From Pseudomonas parafulva (GTDB lineage Bacteria; Pseudomonadota; Gammaproteobacteria; Pseudomonadales; Pseudomonadaceae): a stretch of DNA of 64,000 nucleotides. The stretch lies in NCBI RefSeq assembly GCF_000800255.1, contig NZ_CP009747.1:3658001-3722000 (forward strand), in the 5' to 3' direction. Position 1 is the stretch's first letter. The number at the start of each line of letters is the position of its first letter. A program made the position numbers and the translations under genes. Shown one piece after another: positions 9,735 through 18,122 of the stretch. The notes beneath the pieces are model-generated. The model was not told the origin of the DNA and made no database searches. It saw only the letters and a program-made list of their open reading frames with translations.

Positions 9735-9762
9735 TTCACTGAGCCCACAGCGCCAAGGCCCT

Positions 9763-10746
9763 TCACGCATAGGCGTACTTGAGCACGTACACACTCAGTT
9801 CCCGGAACACCGACTGCGGAATCGCCGGCATCAGCGCCTGGGCCTTTTCCAGCGTCTGGCAGCAGTGCTGCACCATCTGCTGACGAGCGGGCGCATCGAC
9901 CATCCCGGCATGCACCACCTGCGAGTACTGCACGTAGGAACAGGGGAAGTTGGCCTGTTCGCTGCGGATGATCTGGAAGTGCGGATTGAGCTGCGGCGCT
10001 GTCACGAACGGCTGGCCCTTGAAGTCAGGCTGCGGCGTCAAAGCGGCGGGCGCCTCGCAGCGGCTATGGCACAGCGCCTGGCTTTCCATGCCGGTTTCGA
10101 ACCCTCGGTGATACAAGGTGATCTCCGAGCCGGGCACCTGGGTGCAGGCATTCTCGAACGCATCGAGGATCGCGCGGGCATTGCCCTGGGAGGTCTCGAT
10201 TTTGCTCAGCGGCACGAAACGCTCGAATTCGTCCTTTGCCACCGCCTTCACGCCACGGTGCAGCGTGGCCCAGTGACTGAACTCCTTCTGGCAAGCGATC
10301 AGGTGCACCTCGAAGCGATAGCCGAGCGCCACAGCGGTCGCGGGGAAGCTGGCGAAGTCGGCGCTGTCCAGCGCGCTCTCCATGATGATGTTGTAGCGGT
10401 TCTGGAAGGCGTAGCTGAACAGCTTGTTGCCCAATGCCCAGATGAACGGCTCGGTCTGCGCGTAGACTTCCAGCCCGCTCAACGCGCGCATCTGCTCATA
10501 GCGTGGATGCAGGGCGCGGTACGCCGGCACATAGAGGCGTACGTAGTTGTCGTAGGCGTTGCCGGGCAACAGGTGGTTTTCCAGCAGGTAGGTTTTGCCT
10601 GAGCCCTGTGCACCCGCGACGATGAGCAGCTTTGGCTCGGGCTGACCGTCACTGCCCACATCGCGGGTCTTGTCGAACAAGGTGGCGCTGATGGCCTCGA
10701 ACACGGCCTGCAACTCGGCTTCGGTGTAGGGATAAGGATGGGACAT
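9763..10746 (-). CDS. Zeta-toxin-like P-loop protein with altered catalytic site
   Basis: A 327-residue P-loop protein resembling zeta toxins (UDP-GlcNAc kinases). Walker A is GAQGSGKT at 45-52. RLYVPAYRALHPRY (70-83) aligns with the zeta D-x-D-x-F-R-x-L-H-P segment. NIIMESALDSADFASFPATAVALGYRFEVHLIAC matches the zeta E-(T/S)-L strand-helix-strand part, followed by HRGVKAVAKDEFERFVP. The two Asp positions of the HP segment are Tyr and Pro here, so the usual catalytic base appears absent. The C-terminal ~120 residues (several Cys) are family-specific. No antitoxin-sized gene is adjacent. It may be a non-toxic kinase relative. GGAGAAC precedes the ATG. Confidence 0.6.
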   Translation of the reverse strand: MSHPYPYTEAELQAVFEAISATLFDKTRDVGSDGQPEPKLLIVAGAQGSGKTYLLENHLLPGNAYDNYVRLYVPAYRALHPRYEQMRALSGLEVYAQTEPFIWALGNKLFSYAFQNRYNIIMESALDSADFASFPATAVALGYRFEVHLIACQKEFSHWATLHRGVKAVAKDEFERFVPLSKIETSQGNARAILDAFENACTQVPGSEITLYHRGFETGMESQALCHSRCEAPAALTPQPDFKGQPFVTAPQLNPHFQIIRSEQANFPCSYVQYSQVVHAGMVDAPARQQMVQHCCQTLEKAQALMPAIPQSVFRELSVYVLKYAYA

Positions 10747-10835
10747 GAGGACGTTCTCCAGGCGAATGACCCGTGATCGGGTCGGCCGCTGAACTGTCCA
10801 TCAGGTGCTACTGGCGGGCGCGGTAGATAAAGCCC

Positions 10836-10862
10836 GCACCCAGTCTTCGCTGGACTGGGTGC
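10836..10862 (-). terminator. Terminator-like hairpin after the SGNH lipoprotein gene
   Basis: A perfect 10-bp stem (GCACCCAGTC/GACTGGGTGC, 7-base loop) lies 12 bases past the stop of the leftward SGNH gene and is followed on that strand by GGGCTTTATC. The U-tract is short, so termination may be partial. Confidence 0.55.
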
Positions 10863-10873
10863 AGAGCATGGGC

Positions 10874-12070
10874 TCACTGCAGTTTCAACTGGGCCTTGAG
10901 AAACGCATACAGCAGTGCCGCGCTCTTGCGATAACCGTCGGCCGTCAGGTGCACCAGGTCGGGCCGCCCCAGGCCGCTGGCCTGCCAGGCGGCGATCGAG
11001 CACGGCCCACCCATTTCGGCCTGCCAGTCCCAGAACAGGGCCTTGTACTTCTGCGCCGTCTGGCGCTGGATACGTACCACACCGGCCAGCGGCTGCGGCT
11101 GACGCGCCGCGCAACTGGCCGCGCGGCGCTGCTTGATCGAGTCCGGCGGGCCGACCAACAGGATCGCCGCCTTGGGCATCTGCTGGCGCAGTTGGCTGAG
11201 CGTGGCCTCGAGGTGCGCCTGGTACGCCTGGAGGTCAAGCGTGTCGTCGAACGCTTCGTTGGTGCCATAGGCCAGGATCACTAAGTCCGGGCGCAACGCC
11301 TTGAGCGTGTCCTGCCAGCCGGCCTGCCACTTGTCCACCACCTCCAGCCGCGCACCGTTGATGCCCAGCGACGAATAAGTCACCCCGGCGTTCTTCTGCC
11401 CCTGGATGTACCAACCGCCCAGCGCTACCCCCTTGGCACCCTCGACACTCAACTTCACCGGCAATCCGAGGTTGACGAACGCCGGGCTCAAGCGCCACTG
11501 GCCATTGCTGGCCGGCAGCATGCGCCGTTGGCTACCGTTGGCAACCAGCGTGGCGCTGCGGCTGGCTTGATACAGCGCGGAGATCCGGTAGCGCTGCGCG
11601 TCGGGATCGCGCGCCTGGATGTTCACCGCCGCCCGTTCGGCCAGCGGCGTCGACAGATAGCCGCCGAGGGGGAAGCGCTCGCTCTGCTGATTGCGCGCCG
11701 ACACCAGTTCCCACTGGCGTCGCTCGCTGGTGATGATCACCCGGTCGCTGCGAATGCCCGGCACCGGCGAAGCCGGCACCAGGCCGATGCCGCCGTCGCC
11801 ATAGCGCGCCTGCAGCAGCTTGCGCAGCTCGCCGCTGAACAGGTCGGCAGCGGTGTGCGAGTCGCCCAATTGCACGATGGAGATCGGCGTGCGCCCCGCC
11901 GTCCGGAACTTGCCGGCCAGCAGCGCCAGGTTGCCGTCGTCGCGTGCGGCAACGCTGGCGCGTACGGGTGCCTTGGCGGAGGCCTGGGGCGGCGCGCTGG
12001 CGCCGGTGCTGCAAGCCGGCAAAGCGCTGACGATCAGCGCCACGCCCAGCAGGTGATGCCATTGGCGCAT
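10874..12070 (-). CDS. SGNH/GDSL-hydrolase lipoprotein, glycan O-acetylation accessory
   Basis: A 398-residue SGNH-fold protein. The N-terminus MRQWHHLLGVALIVSALPAC is a lipoprotein signal with lipobox LPAC (Cys20), so it is anchored in the periplasm. Block I is QLGDSHTAAD (nucleophile Ser), block III is LAYGTNEAFDD and block V is PDLVHLTADGY (Asp-x-x-His). It is the last gene of a three-gene set, its start one base from the upstream stop and after an integral-membrane MBOAT protein. By analogy with PatB or AlgX/WssI-like partners, it is inferred to transfer or remove O-acetyl groups on an extracytoplasmic glycan. Confidence 0.75.
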   Translation of the reverse strand: MRQWHHLLGVALIVSALPACSTGASAPPQASAKAPVRASVAARDDGNLALLAGKFRTAGRTPISIVQLGDSHTAADLFSGELRKLLQARYGDGGIGLVPASPVPGIRSDRVIITSERRQWELVSARNQQSERFPLGGYLSTPLAERAAVNIQARDPDAQRYRISALYQASRSATLVANGSQRRMLPASNGQWRLSPAFVNLGLPVKLSVEGAKGVALGGWYIQGQKNAGVTYSSLGINGARLEVVDKWQAGWQDTLKALRPDLVILAYGTNEAFDDTLDLQAYQAHLEATLSQLRQQMPKAAILLVGPPDSIKQRRAASCAARQPQPLAGVVRIQRQTAQKYKALFWDWQAEMGGPCSIAAWQASGLGRPDLVHLTADGYRKSAALLYAFLKAQLKLQ

Positions 12071-12071
12071 C

Positions 12072-13175
12072 TCAATGTCCTGTTGCGGTCAGGACCGGGA
12101 ATTCGATCAACGACAGCACCTGTGCGGCGATCATCTTCTGGCCCGTGATGGTGAAATGAATGCCGTCGTCGACCCGGACCTTGACCCGCTTGCCCTCCGG
12201 CGTTTGCACCGTATACGAGAACTGATCGTCGTCATAGCCGAGAATCGGATTGGCCGAAATGTAGTGCTGGCCGAACTGCGCGGTGCGTTCCTGATACAGC
12301 CCGCTGAGGTACTGCATGGCCGTCGACAGCCGCGCTTTCTCCATGTTCGGCGGGCCGACCCAGATCACTTGGACGTTGTGCTCGCGCGCGCGTTCGAGAA
12401 TGGCGTCGATGCGCGCGCGATAGGCCGACTCCCAGTCCGGCGACTTGAAGCGCAGGAAGGGTCTGCCCTTGCCTTGGGGCATGTCCCAGGGATCGTTGGG
12501 ACCGAGGAACACCACCATCAGACGGATCTTCGGATCGCCGGCCAAGGTGTCGGCCACGGTGCGCGGCCAGTCGAAGAATCCGGGGTAAGCCAGGCCGGTG
12601 CTCTGCCGACTGAGGTTGATGGTGTTGATCTGGTAACGCTTGCGCAGGCTGTTGGCCAGATGAGGGGCGACTCCCTGCATCAGCGAGTCACCCACCAGGA
12701 ACACTTCGTCGCCAGCGGCGAGGGTGGCCATGGCTCCCTTGGCAGGCATCGGCGCATCGGCGGGCGACACTGCAGGCGTCGGCGTTACCGGTGCGGCGGG
12801 CTCATGGACAGGCACCGCTGCGGGCACCGGCGGGTGCACGGCGGCAGGCGCCTGCACGTCGACGGTGACCACCGGCAACGCGGGCGGCAAGTCCACCAGC
12901 GGCGGCGCCTCGGCCAACGCGATCTGCCCACGCAGGCTGTCGAGGAAGCTGTCGCGACCATGCTCCAGCGCCGCCGTCAGGCCGGCACCGAGGCGCCAGG
13001 TGGACGACTGCCCCAGCAGCGGCAATTCGCAACTGCGATGGTACTTCTGCTGGCAATACAGGCCGATCGAATCCTGGTTCAACCAGAACAGCACAACGGT
13101 GGTCACCAGCAGGGCATACAGCGTGCGCAAGGCGCCGATCTGCACCTGGAACAGGCGGCTGTCAGAAACTGGCAT
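12072..13175 (-). CDS. DUF459-type SGNH protein, membrane-anchored
   Basis: A 367-residue protein with one N-terminal membrane segment (IGALRTLYALLVTTVVLFWLN), a Pro/Ala/Val-rich periplasmic linker (~90-150) and a C-terminal SGNH domain of the DUF459 type. Block I is VFLVGDSLMQGVAP; GPNDPWD replaces the usual GxND; block V is DDGIHFTITGQ. It overlaps the MBOAT gene by 14 bases, so the two are translationally coupled. It is probably the periplasmic acetyltransferase partner of the MBOAT channel; the acceptor glycan is unknown. Confidence 0.72.
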   Translation of the reverse strand: MPVSDSRLFQVQIGALRTLYALLVTTVVLFWLNQDSIGLYCQQKYHRSCELPLLGQSSTWRLGAGLTAALEHGRDSFLDSLRGQIALAEAPPLVDLPPALPVVTVDVQAPAAVHPPVPAAVPVHEPAAPVTPTPAVSPADAPMPAKGAMATLAAGDEVFLVGDSLMQGVAPHLANSLRKRYQINTINLSRQSTGLAYPGFFDWPRTVADTLAGDPKIRLMVVFLGPNDPWDMPQGKGRPFLRFKSPDWESAYRARIDAILERAREHNVQVIWVGPPNMEKARLSTAMQYLSGLYQERTAQFGQHYISANPILGYDDDQFSYTVQTPEGKRVKVRVDDGIHFTITGQKMIAAQVLSLIEFPVLTATGH

Positions 13176-14565
13176 AGATGAACCCCGGCACGCCTGACTG
13201 CGAAGCGAAGATGACCAGCGACACGAACAGCGCCAGCGGCAAGGGATACACCTGCCAGGGCAGGCGCTGGCTGACGGCGAAGCCCTGGCGCAGGGTGGTC
13301 AGCCACAGCGGGTACGTGGCGATGTACAGCACGCAGGCCAGCAGTAGCACGCCGGTGCTGGAGTCGAGTCCGGCCAGGCTGATCTGGGCGATGTCACCGA
13401 GCATTTCCCAGGCGCCCTCCAGCGTCGGGCTGCGGAAGAAGATCCAGGCGAAGGCGACATAGTGGAAGGTCAGCAGGCGCGCCAGCAGATCGGAGCCCGG
13501 CACGCGGGCGAAGCCGGGGCACCACTGTTCGAACAGCTTGTACACCGCCAGGCCAACGCCGTGTAGCGCCCCCCACAGGATGAAGTTCAGGCTGGCGCCA
13601 TGCCACAGACCGGAGATCAGCATGGCCAGCAGCATGTTCAGGTTGCCGCGCCATACGCCTTGGCGATTGCCGCCCAGGGGAATGTAGATGTAGTCGCGGA
13701 TGAAGCGCGACAGGCTGATGTGCCAGCGCCCCCAGAACGCCTTGAGGTTGCGCGCGGCATAGGGTGCATTGAAGTTGTCCGGCAGCCGGAAGCCCAGCAG
13801 CAGGGCAATGCCGGTGACCAGGTGGGTATAGCCGCTGAAGTTGAAGTAGATCAGCAAACTGTAGCCATAGACGGCGAGCAGCACCTGCTCGGGGGTGTGG
13901 CTGCCGGGCGTCTCGAACACCGGATCGACCCACTGGCTGCCCAGCCAGCCGCTGAGCAGGAACAGCTTGACCACGGCCAGGGCAATCAGCCCGAGCGCGC
14001 GTTGGGGTTCGAGCACCTCGCGCAGGGTGGTGGGGCGGATCTGCGGCAGCAGGTGCTCGGCGCGGTTGACCGGGCCGGCGATCAGGCTGGGGAAAAAGGC
14101 CAGGTACAGGGCCAGGTCCAGTGGCGCAGCCGAGCCCATTTCGCCGCGGTTGATCGACACCAGGTAGCTGACCGAATGAAAGGCGTAGAACGACAGGCCG
14201 ATGGGCACCAGCAATTCGAGCACCGGCAGCGACAGGTCGAGCCCGGCGCTGGCGAAGGCGCTCTGCACGCCGCTGGCGAAAAACTCCTGGTACTTGAACA
14301 GGTAAAAGCAGCCCAGCACCAGGGTGAGCAGCAGCGCGCCATTGAACCAGCGTCCTGGCTGGCGCGCCGCCAGCAAGCCGAGCAGATACACCGCCCCGCT
14401 ATAGCCGAGCAGGACGTACAGCGACTCCAGGCTGAAGCTGGCCACCAGGGCATAGCTGGCCACCAGCAACAACAGGTTCTGCAGCCGCACGCTCCAGCAC
14501 AGACACCAGTAGAGGACGAAGAAGAGCGTGAAGCTCAGGCCGAATTCGATCGAAAGGAAGCTCAC
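13162..14565 (-). CDS. MBOAT-family O-acyltransferase (AlgI/PatA/WssH-like)
   Basis: A 467-residue polytopic inner-membrane protein of the MBOAT family. Signature elements are AFWGRWHISLSRFIRDYIYIPLGGNRQG (His282) and LISGLWHGASLNFILWG with the invariant His322. AlgI, PatA and WssH carry acetyl groups across the inner membrane for alginate, peptidoglycan or cellulose acetylation. No alginate or cellulose synthase gene is nearby, so the acceptor cannot be named. GTG start at 14565. First gene of a compact three-gene leftward unit. Confidence 0.85.
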   Translation of the reverse strand: MSFLSIEFGLSFTLFFVLYWCLCWSVRLQNLLLLVASYALVASFSLESLYVLLGYSGAVYLLGLLAARQPGRWFNGALLLTLVLGCFYLFKYQEFFASGVQSAFASAGLDLSLPVLELLVPIGLSFYAFHSVSYLVSINRGEMGSAAPLDLALYLAFFPSLIAGPVNRAEHLLPQIRPTTLREVLEPQRALGLIALAVVKLFLLSGWLGSQWVDPVFETPGSHTPEQVLLAVYGYSLLIYFNFSGYTHLVTGIALLLGFRLPDNFNAPYAARNLKAFWGRWHISLSRFIRDYIYIPLGGNRQGVWRGNLNMLLAMLISGLWHGASLNFILWGALHGVGLAVYKLFEQWCPGFARVPGSDLLARLLTFHYVAFAWIFFRSPTLEGAWEMLGDIAQISLAGLDSSTGVLLLACVLYIATYPLWLTTLRQGFAVSQRLPWQVYPLPLALFVSLVIFASQSGVPGFIYASF

Positions 14566-14901
14566 ACTGTAATCCGTTACGTGACCTTGAAGGCTTGAGG
14601 GAGAAGCGCCCGATTAAGCGCCGTTGAGGCTCGGAGCGGTGCATGATGCGAGTCACTCAGGGCTGCTTGGCAGACCCGAAGGCATTGAGTGAAGAACATC
14701 CCAAGATCAGAGCGGGCAGGATTATGGCAGAGGGTAAATGGGTGCTCAATCCGACTGATCCTGAAAATGCAATAAGAATGTTCCGAGCCAAATGCAACAA
14801 AATGCGTCAAACACCCTGCGTCAGATTCCCGGCCGCCATTTGCTCGCTCCGCGTCGCTCTGCTAGTGTCGCGCCGTTGAAACCGCCACCGAGACAGCCGC
14901 C
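14566..14901. other. Divergent intergenic region, MBOAT unit versus xseB operon
   Basis: These 336 bases separate the leftward MBOAT operon from xseB. Only short open frames without ribosome-binding sites occur. The right part holds a plausible xseB promoter. TGCGTCA occurs twice, 14 bases apart, at 14803-14809 and 14817-14823. No MBOAT promoter could be assigned with confidence. Confidence 0.5.
14840..14868 (+). promoter_or_regulatory. Predicted sigma-70 promoter of xseB-ispA-dxs
   Basis: TTGCTC at 14840-14845 and TAGTGT at 14863-14868, preceded by TGC (near extended -10), are separated by exactly 17 bases. Transcription would start near 14875, about 27 bases before the xseB ATG. Confidence 0.5.
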
Positions 14902-15144
14902 ATGGCCCGCAAGAAGACCTCCATCGATTTCGAACAATCCCTCGCCGACCTGCAAGCCTTGGTCGAGCGCCTGGAGACCGGCGAGCTGTCGCTGGAAGAG
15001 TCGCTGGCAGCGTTCGAGCAGGGCATCGCCCTGACCCGCGACTGCCAGGGCGCCCTGTCCCAGGCCGAGCAGAAGGTGCAGATCCTCCTCGAGCGCGACG
15101 GCGAGCTGGCCGCCCAGCCCTTCGACGCGGAACCGGAGGCATGA
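14902..15144 (+). CDS. xseB: Exodeoxyribonuclease VII small subunit
   Basis: An 80-residue small subunit of exonuclease VII, which with XseA degrades single-stranded DNA to oligonucleotides. The core [37 protein letters not shown] is diagnostic and full length. The stop overlaps the ispA start by 4 bases (ATGA). The gene order xseB-ispA-dxs is the standard pseudomonad arrangement. Confidence 0.97.
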   Translation: MARKKTSIDFEQSLADLQALVERLETGELSLEESLAAFEQGIALTRDCQGALSQAEQKVQILLERDGELAAQPFDAEPEA

Positions 15145-16028
15145 TCGCGCGCTACCAGGCGCAGAGCCAAGCGCGCGTCGACGCCGCCCTCGAACCGCTG
15201 TTCGTGGCGCCGTCCAAGGAACTCGAGCGTCTTTACGCGGCCATGCGCTACAGCGTGATGAACGGAGGCAAGCGTGTGCGTCCGCTGCTCGCCTACGCCG
15301 CCTGCGAAGCCTTCGGTGTCGAGGCCGAGCGTGCCAACGGCGCGGCCTGCGCGGTGGAGCTGATCCACGCCTACTCGCTGGTGCACGACGACCTGCCGGC
15401 CATGGATGACGATGACCTGCGCCGCGGCCAGCCGACCACCCACAAGGCCTTCGACGAAGCCTGTGCCATCCTCGCCGGCGACGGCCTGCAGAGCCTGGCC
15501 TTCAGCGCCCTGCTCGACGATCGTCTGAGCCCGCAGACCGATGCCATCCGCCTGGCCATGGTGCAGGCCCTGGCCCTGGCTGCGGGGCCGGCCGGCATGG
15601 TCGGCGGCCAGGCCATCGACCTCGGCTCGGTCGGCATCAAACTCGACCAGCCCGCCCTGGAATTCATGCACCGGCACAAGACCGGCGCGCTGATCGAAGC
15701 CAGCGTGCGCCTCGGCGCCCTGGCCAGTGGCCGCGCCGAGCCTGCGCAGTTGCAGGCGCTGCAAGGTTATGCACGCGCAGTCGGCCTGGCGTTCCAGGTG
15801 CAGGACGACATCCTCGACGTGGAAAGCGATACCGCGACCCTGGGCAAACGCCAGGGCGCCGACATCGCCCGCGACAAACCGACCTACCCGGCGCTGCTGG
15901 GCCTGCAGGCGGCCAAGGCGTACGCAATCGAACTGCGCGACCAGGCGCTGGTCGCACTTGAAGGGTTCGGCGAAAACGCCGAGCCATTGCGGGACCTGGC
16001 GCGCTACATCGTCGAACGCCGCCACTGA
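15141..16028 (+). CDS. ispA: (2E,6E)-farnesyl diphosphate synthase
   Basis: A 295-residue short-chain prenyltransferase that condenses DMAPP/GPP with IPP to make FPP. The first Asp-rich motif is [17 protein letters not shown] and the second is [25 protein letters not shown] is also present. It overlaps xseB and lies 104 bases before dxs, so it supplies the step downstream of the MEP pathway in the same operon. Confidence 0.96.
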   Translation: MIARYQAQSQARVDAALEPLFVAPSKELERLYAAMRYSVMNGGKRVRPLLAYAACEAFGVEAERANGAACAVELIHAYSLVHDDLPAMDDDDLRRGQPTTHKAFDEACAILAGDGLQSLAFSALLDDRLSPQTDAIRLAMVQALALAAGPAGMVGGQAIDLGSVGIKLDQPALEFMHRHKTGALIEASVRLGALASGRAEPAQLQALQGYARAVGLAFQVQDDILDVESDTATLGKRQGADIARDKPTYPALLGLQAAKAYAIELRDQALVALEGFGENAEPLRDLARYIVERRH

Positions 16029-16132
16029 ATGTGCGGGGCTGCTGCACGGCCCCCGCTCCCCCCGTCTGAATGGGCAGCTTTTCCTCCAATGGGGTAAACT
16101 GCCGCGTCTTCAAACCTATAACGACTCGCCTG

Positions 16133-18028
16133 ATGCCCACGACGTTTCAAGAGATCCCCCGCGAACGCCCGGTCACGCCTTTGCTCGACCGCGCCGACAC
16201 GCCCGCCGGCCTGCGCAGGCTGGCCGAAGCCGACCTGGAGAGCCTGGCCGACGAACTGCGCCAGGAGCTGCTCTATACCGTGGGGCAGACCGGCGGCCAT
16301 TTCGGTGCCGGCCTGGGCGTCATCGAACTGACCATCGCCCTGCACTACGTCTTCGACACGCCCGACGACCGTCTGGTGTGGGACGTGGGCCACCAGGCGT
16401 ACCCGCACAAGATCCTCACCGGACGCCGCGAGCGCATGCTCAGCCTGCGCCAGAAGGACGGCATCGCCGCCTTCCCGCGTCGCAGCGAAAGCGAGTACGA
16501 CACCTTTGGCGTCGGCCACTCCAGCACCTCGATCAGCGCGGCGCTGGGCATGGCCATCGCCGCCCGCCTGCAGCACAGTGCGCGCAAGTCCATTGCCGTG
16601 ATCGGTGATGGCGCGCTCACCGCCGGCATGGCCTTCGAGGCGTTGAACCACGCCCAGGAAGTGGATGCCGACATGCTGGTCATCCTCAACGACAACGACA
16701 TGTCGATTTCGCGCAATGTCGGCGGGCTGTCCAACTACCTGGCCAAGATCCTCTCCAGCCGCACCTACGCGAGCATGCGCGAGGGCAGCAAGAAGGTGCT
16801 GTCGCGCCTGCCGGGCGCTTGGGAAATCGCCCGCCGCACCGAGGAATACGCCAAGGGCATGCTGGTGCCCGGTACCCTGTTCGAAGAACTGGGCTGGAAC
16901 TACATCGGCCCGATCGACGGCCATGACCTGCCCACGCTGATCGCCACCCTGCGCAACATGCGCGACCTCAAGGGCCCGCAGTTCCTGCACGTGGTGACCA
17001 AGAAGGGCAAGGGCTTCGCGCCTGCCGAAGTCGATCCGATCGGCTACCACGCCATCACCAAGCTGGAGCCGACCAACCGCCCCGCCGCGCCGAAGAAACC
17101 CAGCGGACCGAAGTATTCCGCCGTGTTCGGCCAGTGGTTGTGCGACATGGCCGCTGCCGACAACCGCCTGGTGGGCATTACCCCCGCCATGAAGGAAGGC
17201 TCCGACCTGGTCGCCTTCAGCGAACGCTTCCCAGAACGTTACTTCGACGTGGCCATCGCCGAGCAACACGCGGTGACCTTCGCTGCCGGCATGGCCTGCG
17301 AAGGCGCCAAACCGGTGGTGGCGATCTACTCCACCTTCTTGCAGCGCGCCTACGACCAGCTCATTCACGACGTGGCAGTGCAGGACCTGGACGTGCTGTT
17401 CGCCATCGACCGCGCTGGCCTGGTGGGCGAGGACGGTCCGACCCACGCCGGCAGCTTCGACCTCTCTTACCTGCGCTGCATCCCCGGCATGCTGGTGATG
17501 ACGCCAAGCGACGAGAACGAGCTGCGCAAGATGCTCAGCACCGGCCACCTGTACAAAGGCCCGGCCGCGGTGCGCTACCCGCGCGGCACCGGCCCCAACG
17601 CGCCGATCGACGGCGACCTGGCGCCGCTGGAAATCGGCAAGGGCGTGATTCGCCGTCAAGGGGCGAAGGTGGCGCTGCTGGTGTTCGGCGTGCAACTGGC
17701 CGAGGCTTTGCAGGTGGCGGAGCGTCTCGACGCCACGGTGGTGGACATGCGCTTCGTCAAGCCACTGGACGAGGCCCTGGTGCGGCAAATGGCCGGCAGC
17801 CACGAACTGCTGGTCACCCTCGAGGAAAACGCCATCATGGGCGGCGCCGGTTCGGCGGTCAGCGAGTACCTGGCACGCGAGGCGGTGGTCATGCCGCTGT
17901 TGCACCTGGGCCTGCCAGACCACTACGTGGAACACGCCAAGCCGGAGCAGATGCTCGCCGAATGTGGCCTGGACGCCACCGGCATCGAAGCGTCGATCAC
18001 GGCACGACTCACCCTGCTCGGTCTCTGA
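16133..18028 (+). CDS. dxs: 1-deoxy-D-xylulose-5-phosphate synthase
   Basis: A 631-residue thiamine-diphosphate enzyme that condenses pyruvate and glyceraldehyde 3-phosphate, the first step of the MEP isoprenoid pathway. The TPP motif is [17 protein letters not shown]...NDN; the second half has [29 protein letters not shown]. Start set at the ATG giving the conserved [14 protein letters not shown]-terminus; an upstream ATG at 16070 would add 21 unconserved residues. It is the last gene of the xseB-ispA-dxs group. Confidence 0.97.
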   Translation: MPTTFQEIPRERPVTPLLDRADTPAGLRRLAEADLESLADELRQELLYTVGQTGGHFGAGLGVIELTIALHYVFDTPDDRLVWDVGHQAYPHKILTGRRERMLSLRQKDGIAAFPRRSESEYDTFGVGHSSTSISAALGMAIAARLQHSARKSIAVIGDGALTAGMAFEALNHAQEVDADMLVILNDNDMSISRNVGGLSNYLAKILSSRTYASMREGSKKVLSRLPGAWEIARRTEEYAKGMLVPGTLFEELGWNYIGPIDGHDLPTLIATLRNMRDLKGPQFLHVVTKKGKGFAPAEVDPIGYHAITKLEPTNRPAAPKKPSGPKYSAVFGQWLCDMAAADNRLVGITPAMKEGSDLVAFSERFPERYFDVAIAEQHAVTFAAGMACEGAKPVVAIYSTFLQRAYDQLIHDVAVQDLDVLFAIDRAGLVGEDGPTHAGSFDLSYLRCIPGMLVMTPSDENELRKMLSTGHLYKGPAAVRYPRGTGPNAPIDGDLAPLEIGKGVIRRQGAKVALLVFGVQLAEALQVAERLDATVVDMRFVKPLDEALVRQMAGSHELLVTLEENAIMGGAGSAVSEYLAREAVVMPLLHLGLPDHYVEHAKPEQMLAECGLDATGIEASITARLTLLGL

Positions 18029-18063
18029 ACGACGCCGCGCTCCCCACTTGCGGTGTTTTCATC

Positions 18064-18103
18064 GCGCTTGAGCCCGCTGCCACAGCGCAGCAGGCTCAAG
18101 CGC
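18064..18103 (+). promoter_or_regulatory. Strong hairpin between dxs and btuB, next to the btuB start
   Basis: GCGCTTGAGCC (18064-18074) pairs perfectly with GGCTCAAGCGC (18093-18103), with a further GCTGC/GCAGC inside. It ends 19 bases before the btuB ATG, so it overlaps the site where a ribosome would load. There is no U-tract, which argues against a simple dxs terminator. It could be a translational control hairpin. At ~80 bases the gap is too short for a full cobalamin riboswitch. Confidence 0.45.
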
Positions 18104-18122
18104 ATTTGCTATGGAACGGCAC

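Larger units (their letters stand above)
9475..9762. other. Intergenic region with two palindromes and short tandem repeats
   Basis: No gene is visible in these 288 bases between two leftward genes. The stretch 9590-9650 is AT-richer than its surroundings and holds two perfect 10-bp palindromes. A 14-base tandem repeat occurs at 9693-9734. The promoter of the Cry-like gene should lie here, but no clear -35/-10 pair was found. Confidence 0.5.

Noticed and set aside
14643..14879. 78-codon plus-strand frame before xseB
   Set aside because: Starts and runs through the predicted xseB promoter with no ribosome-binding site or recognised family.
18029..18122. Cobalamin riboswitch before btuB
   Set aside because: The gap is too short and no B12-box-like sequence is present; only a simple long hairpin was seen.
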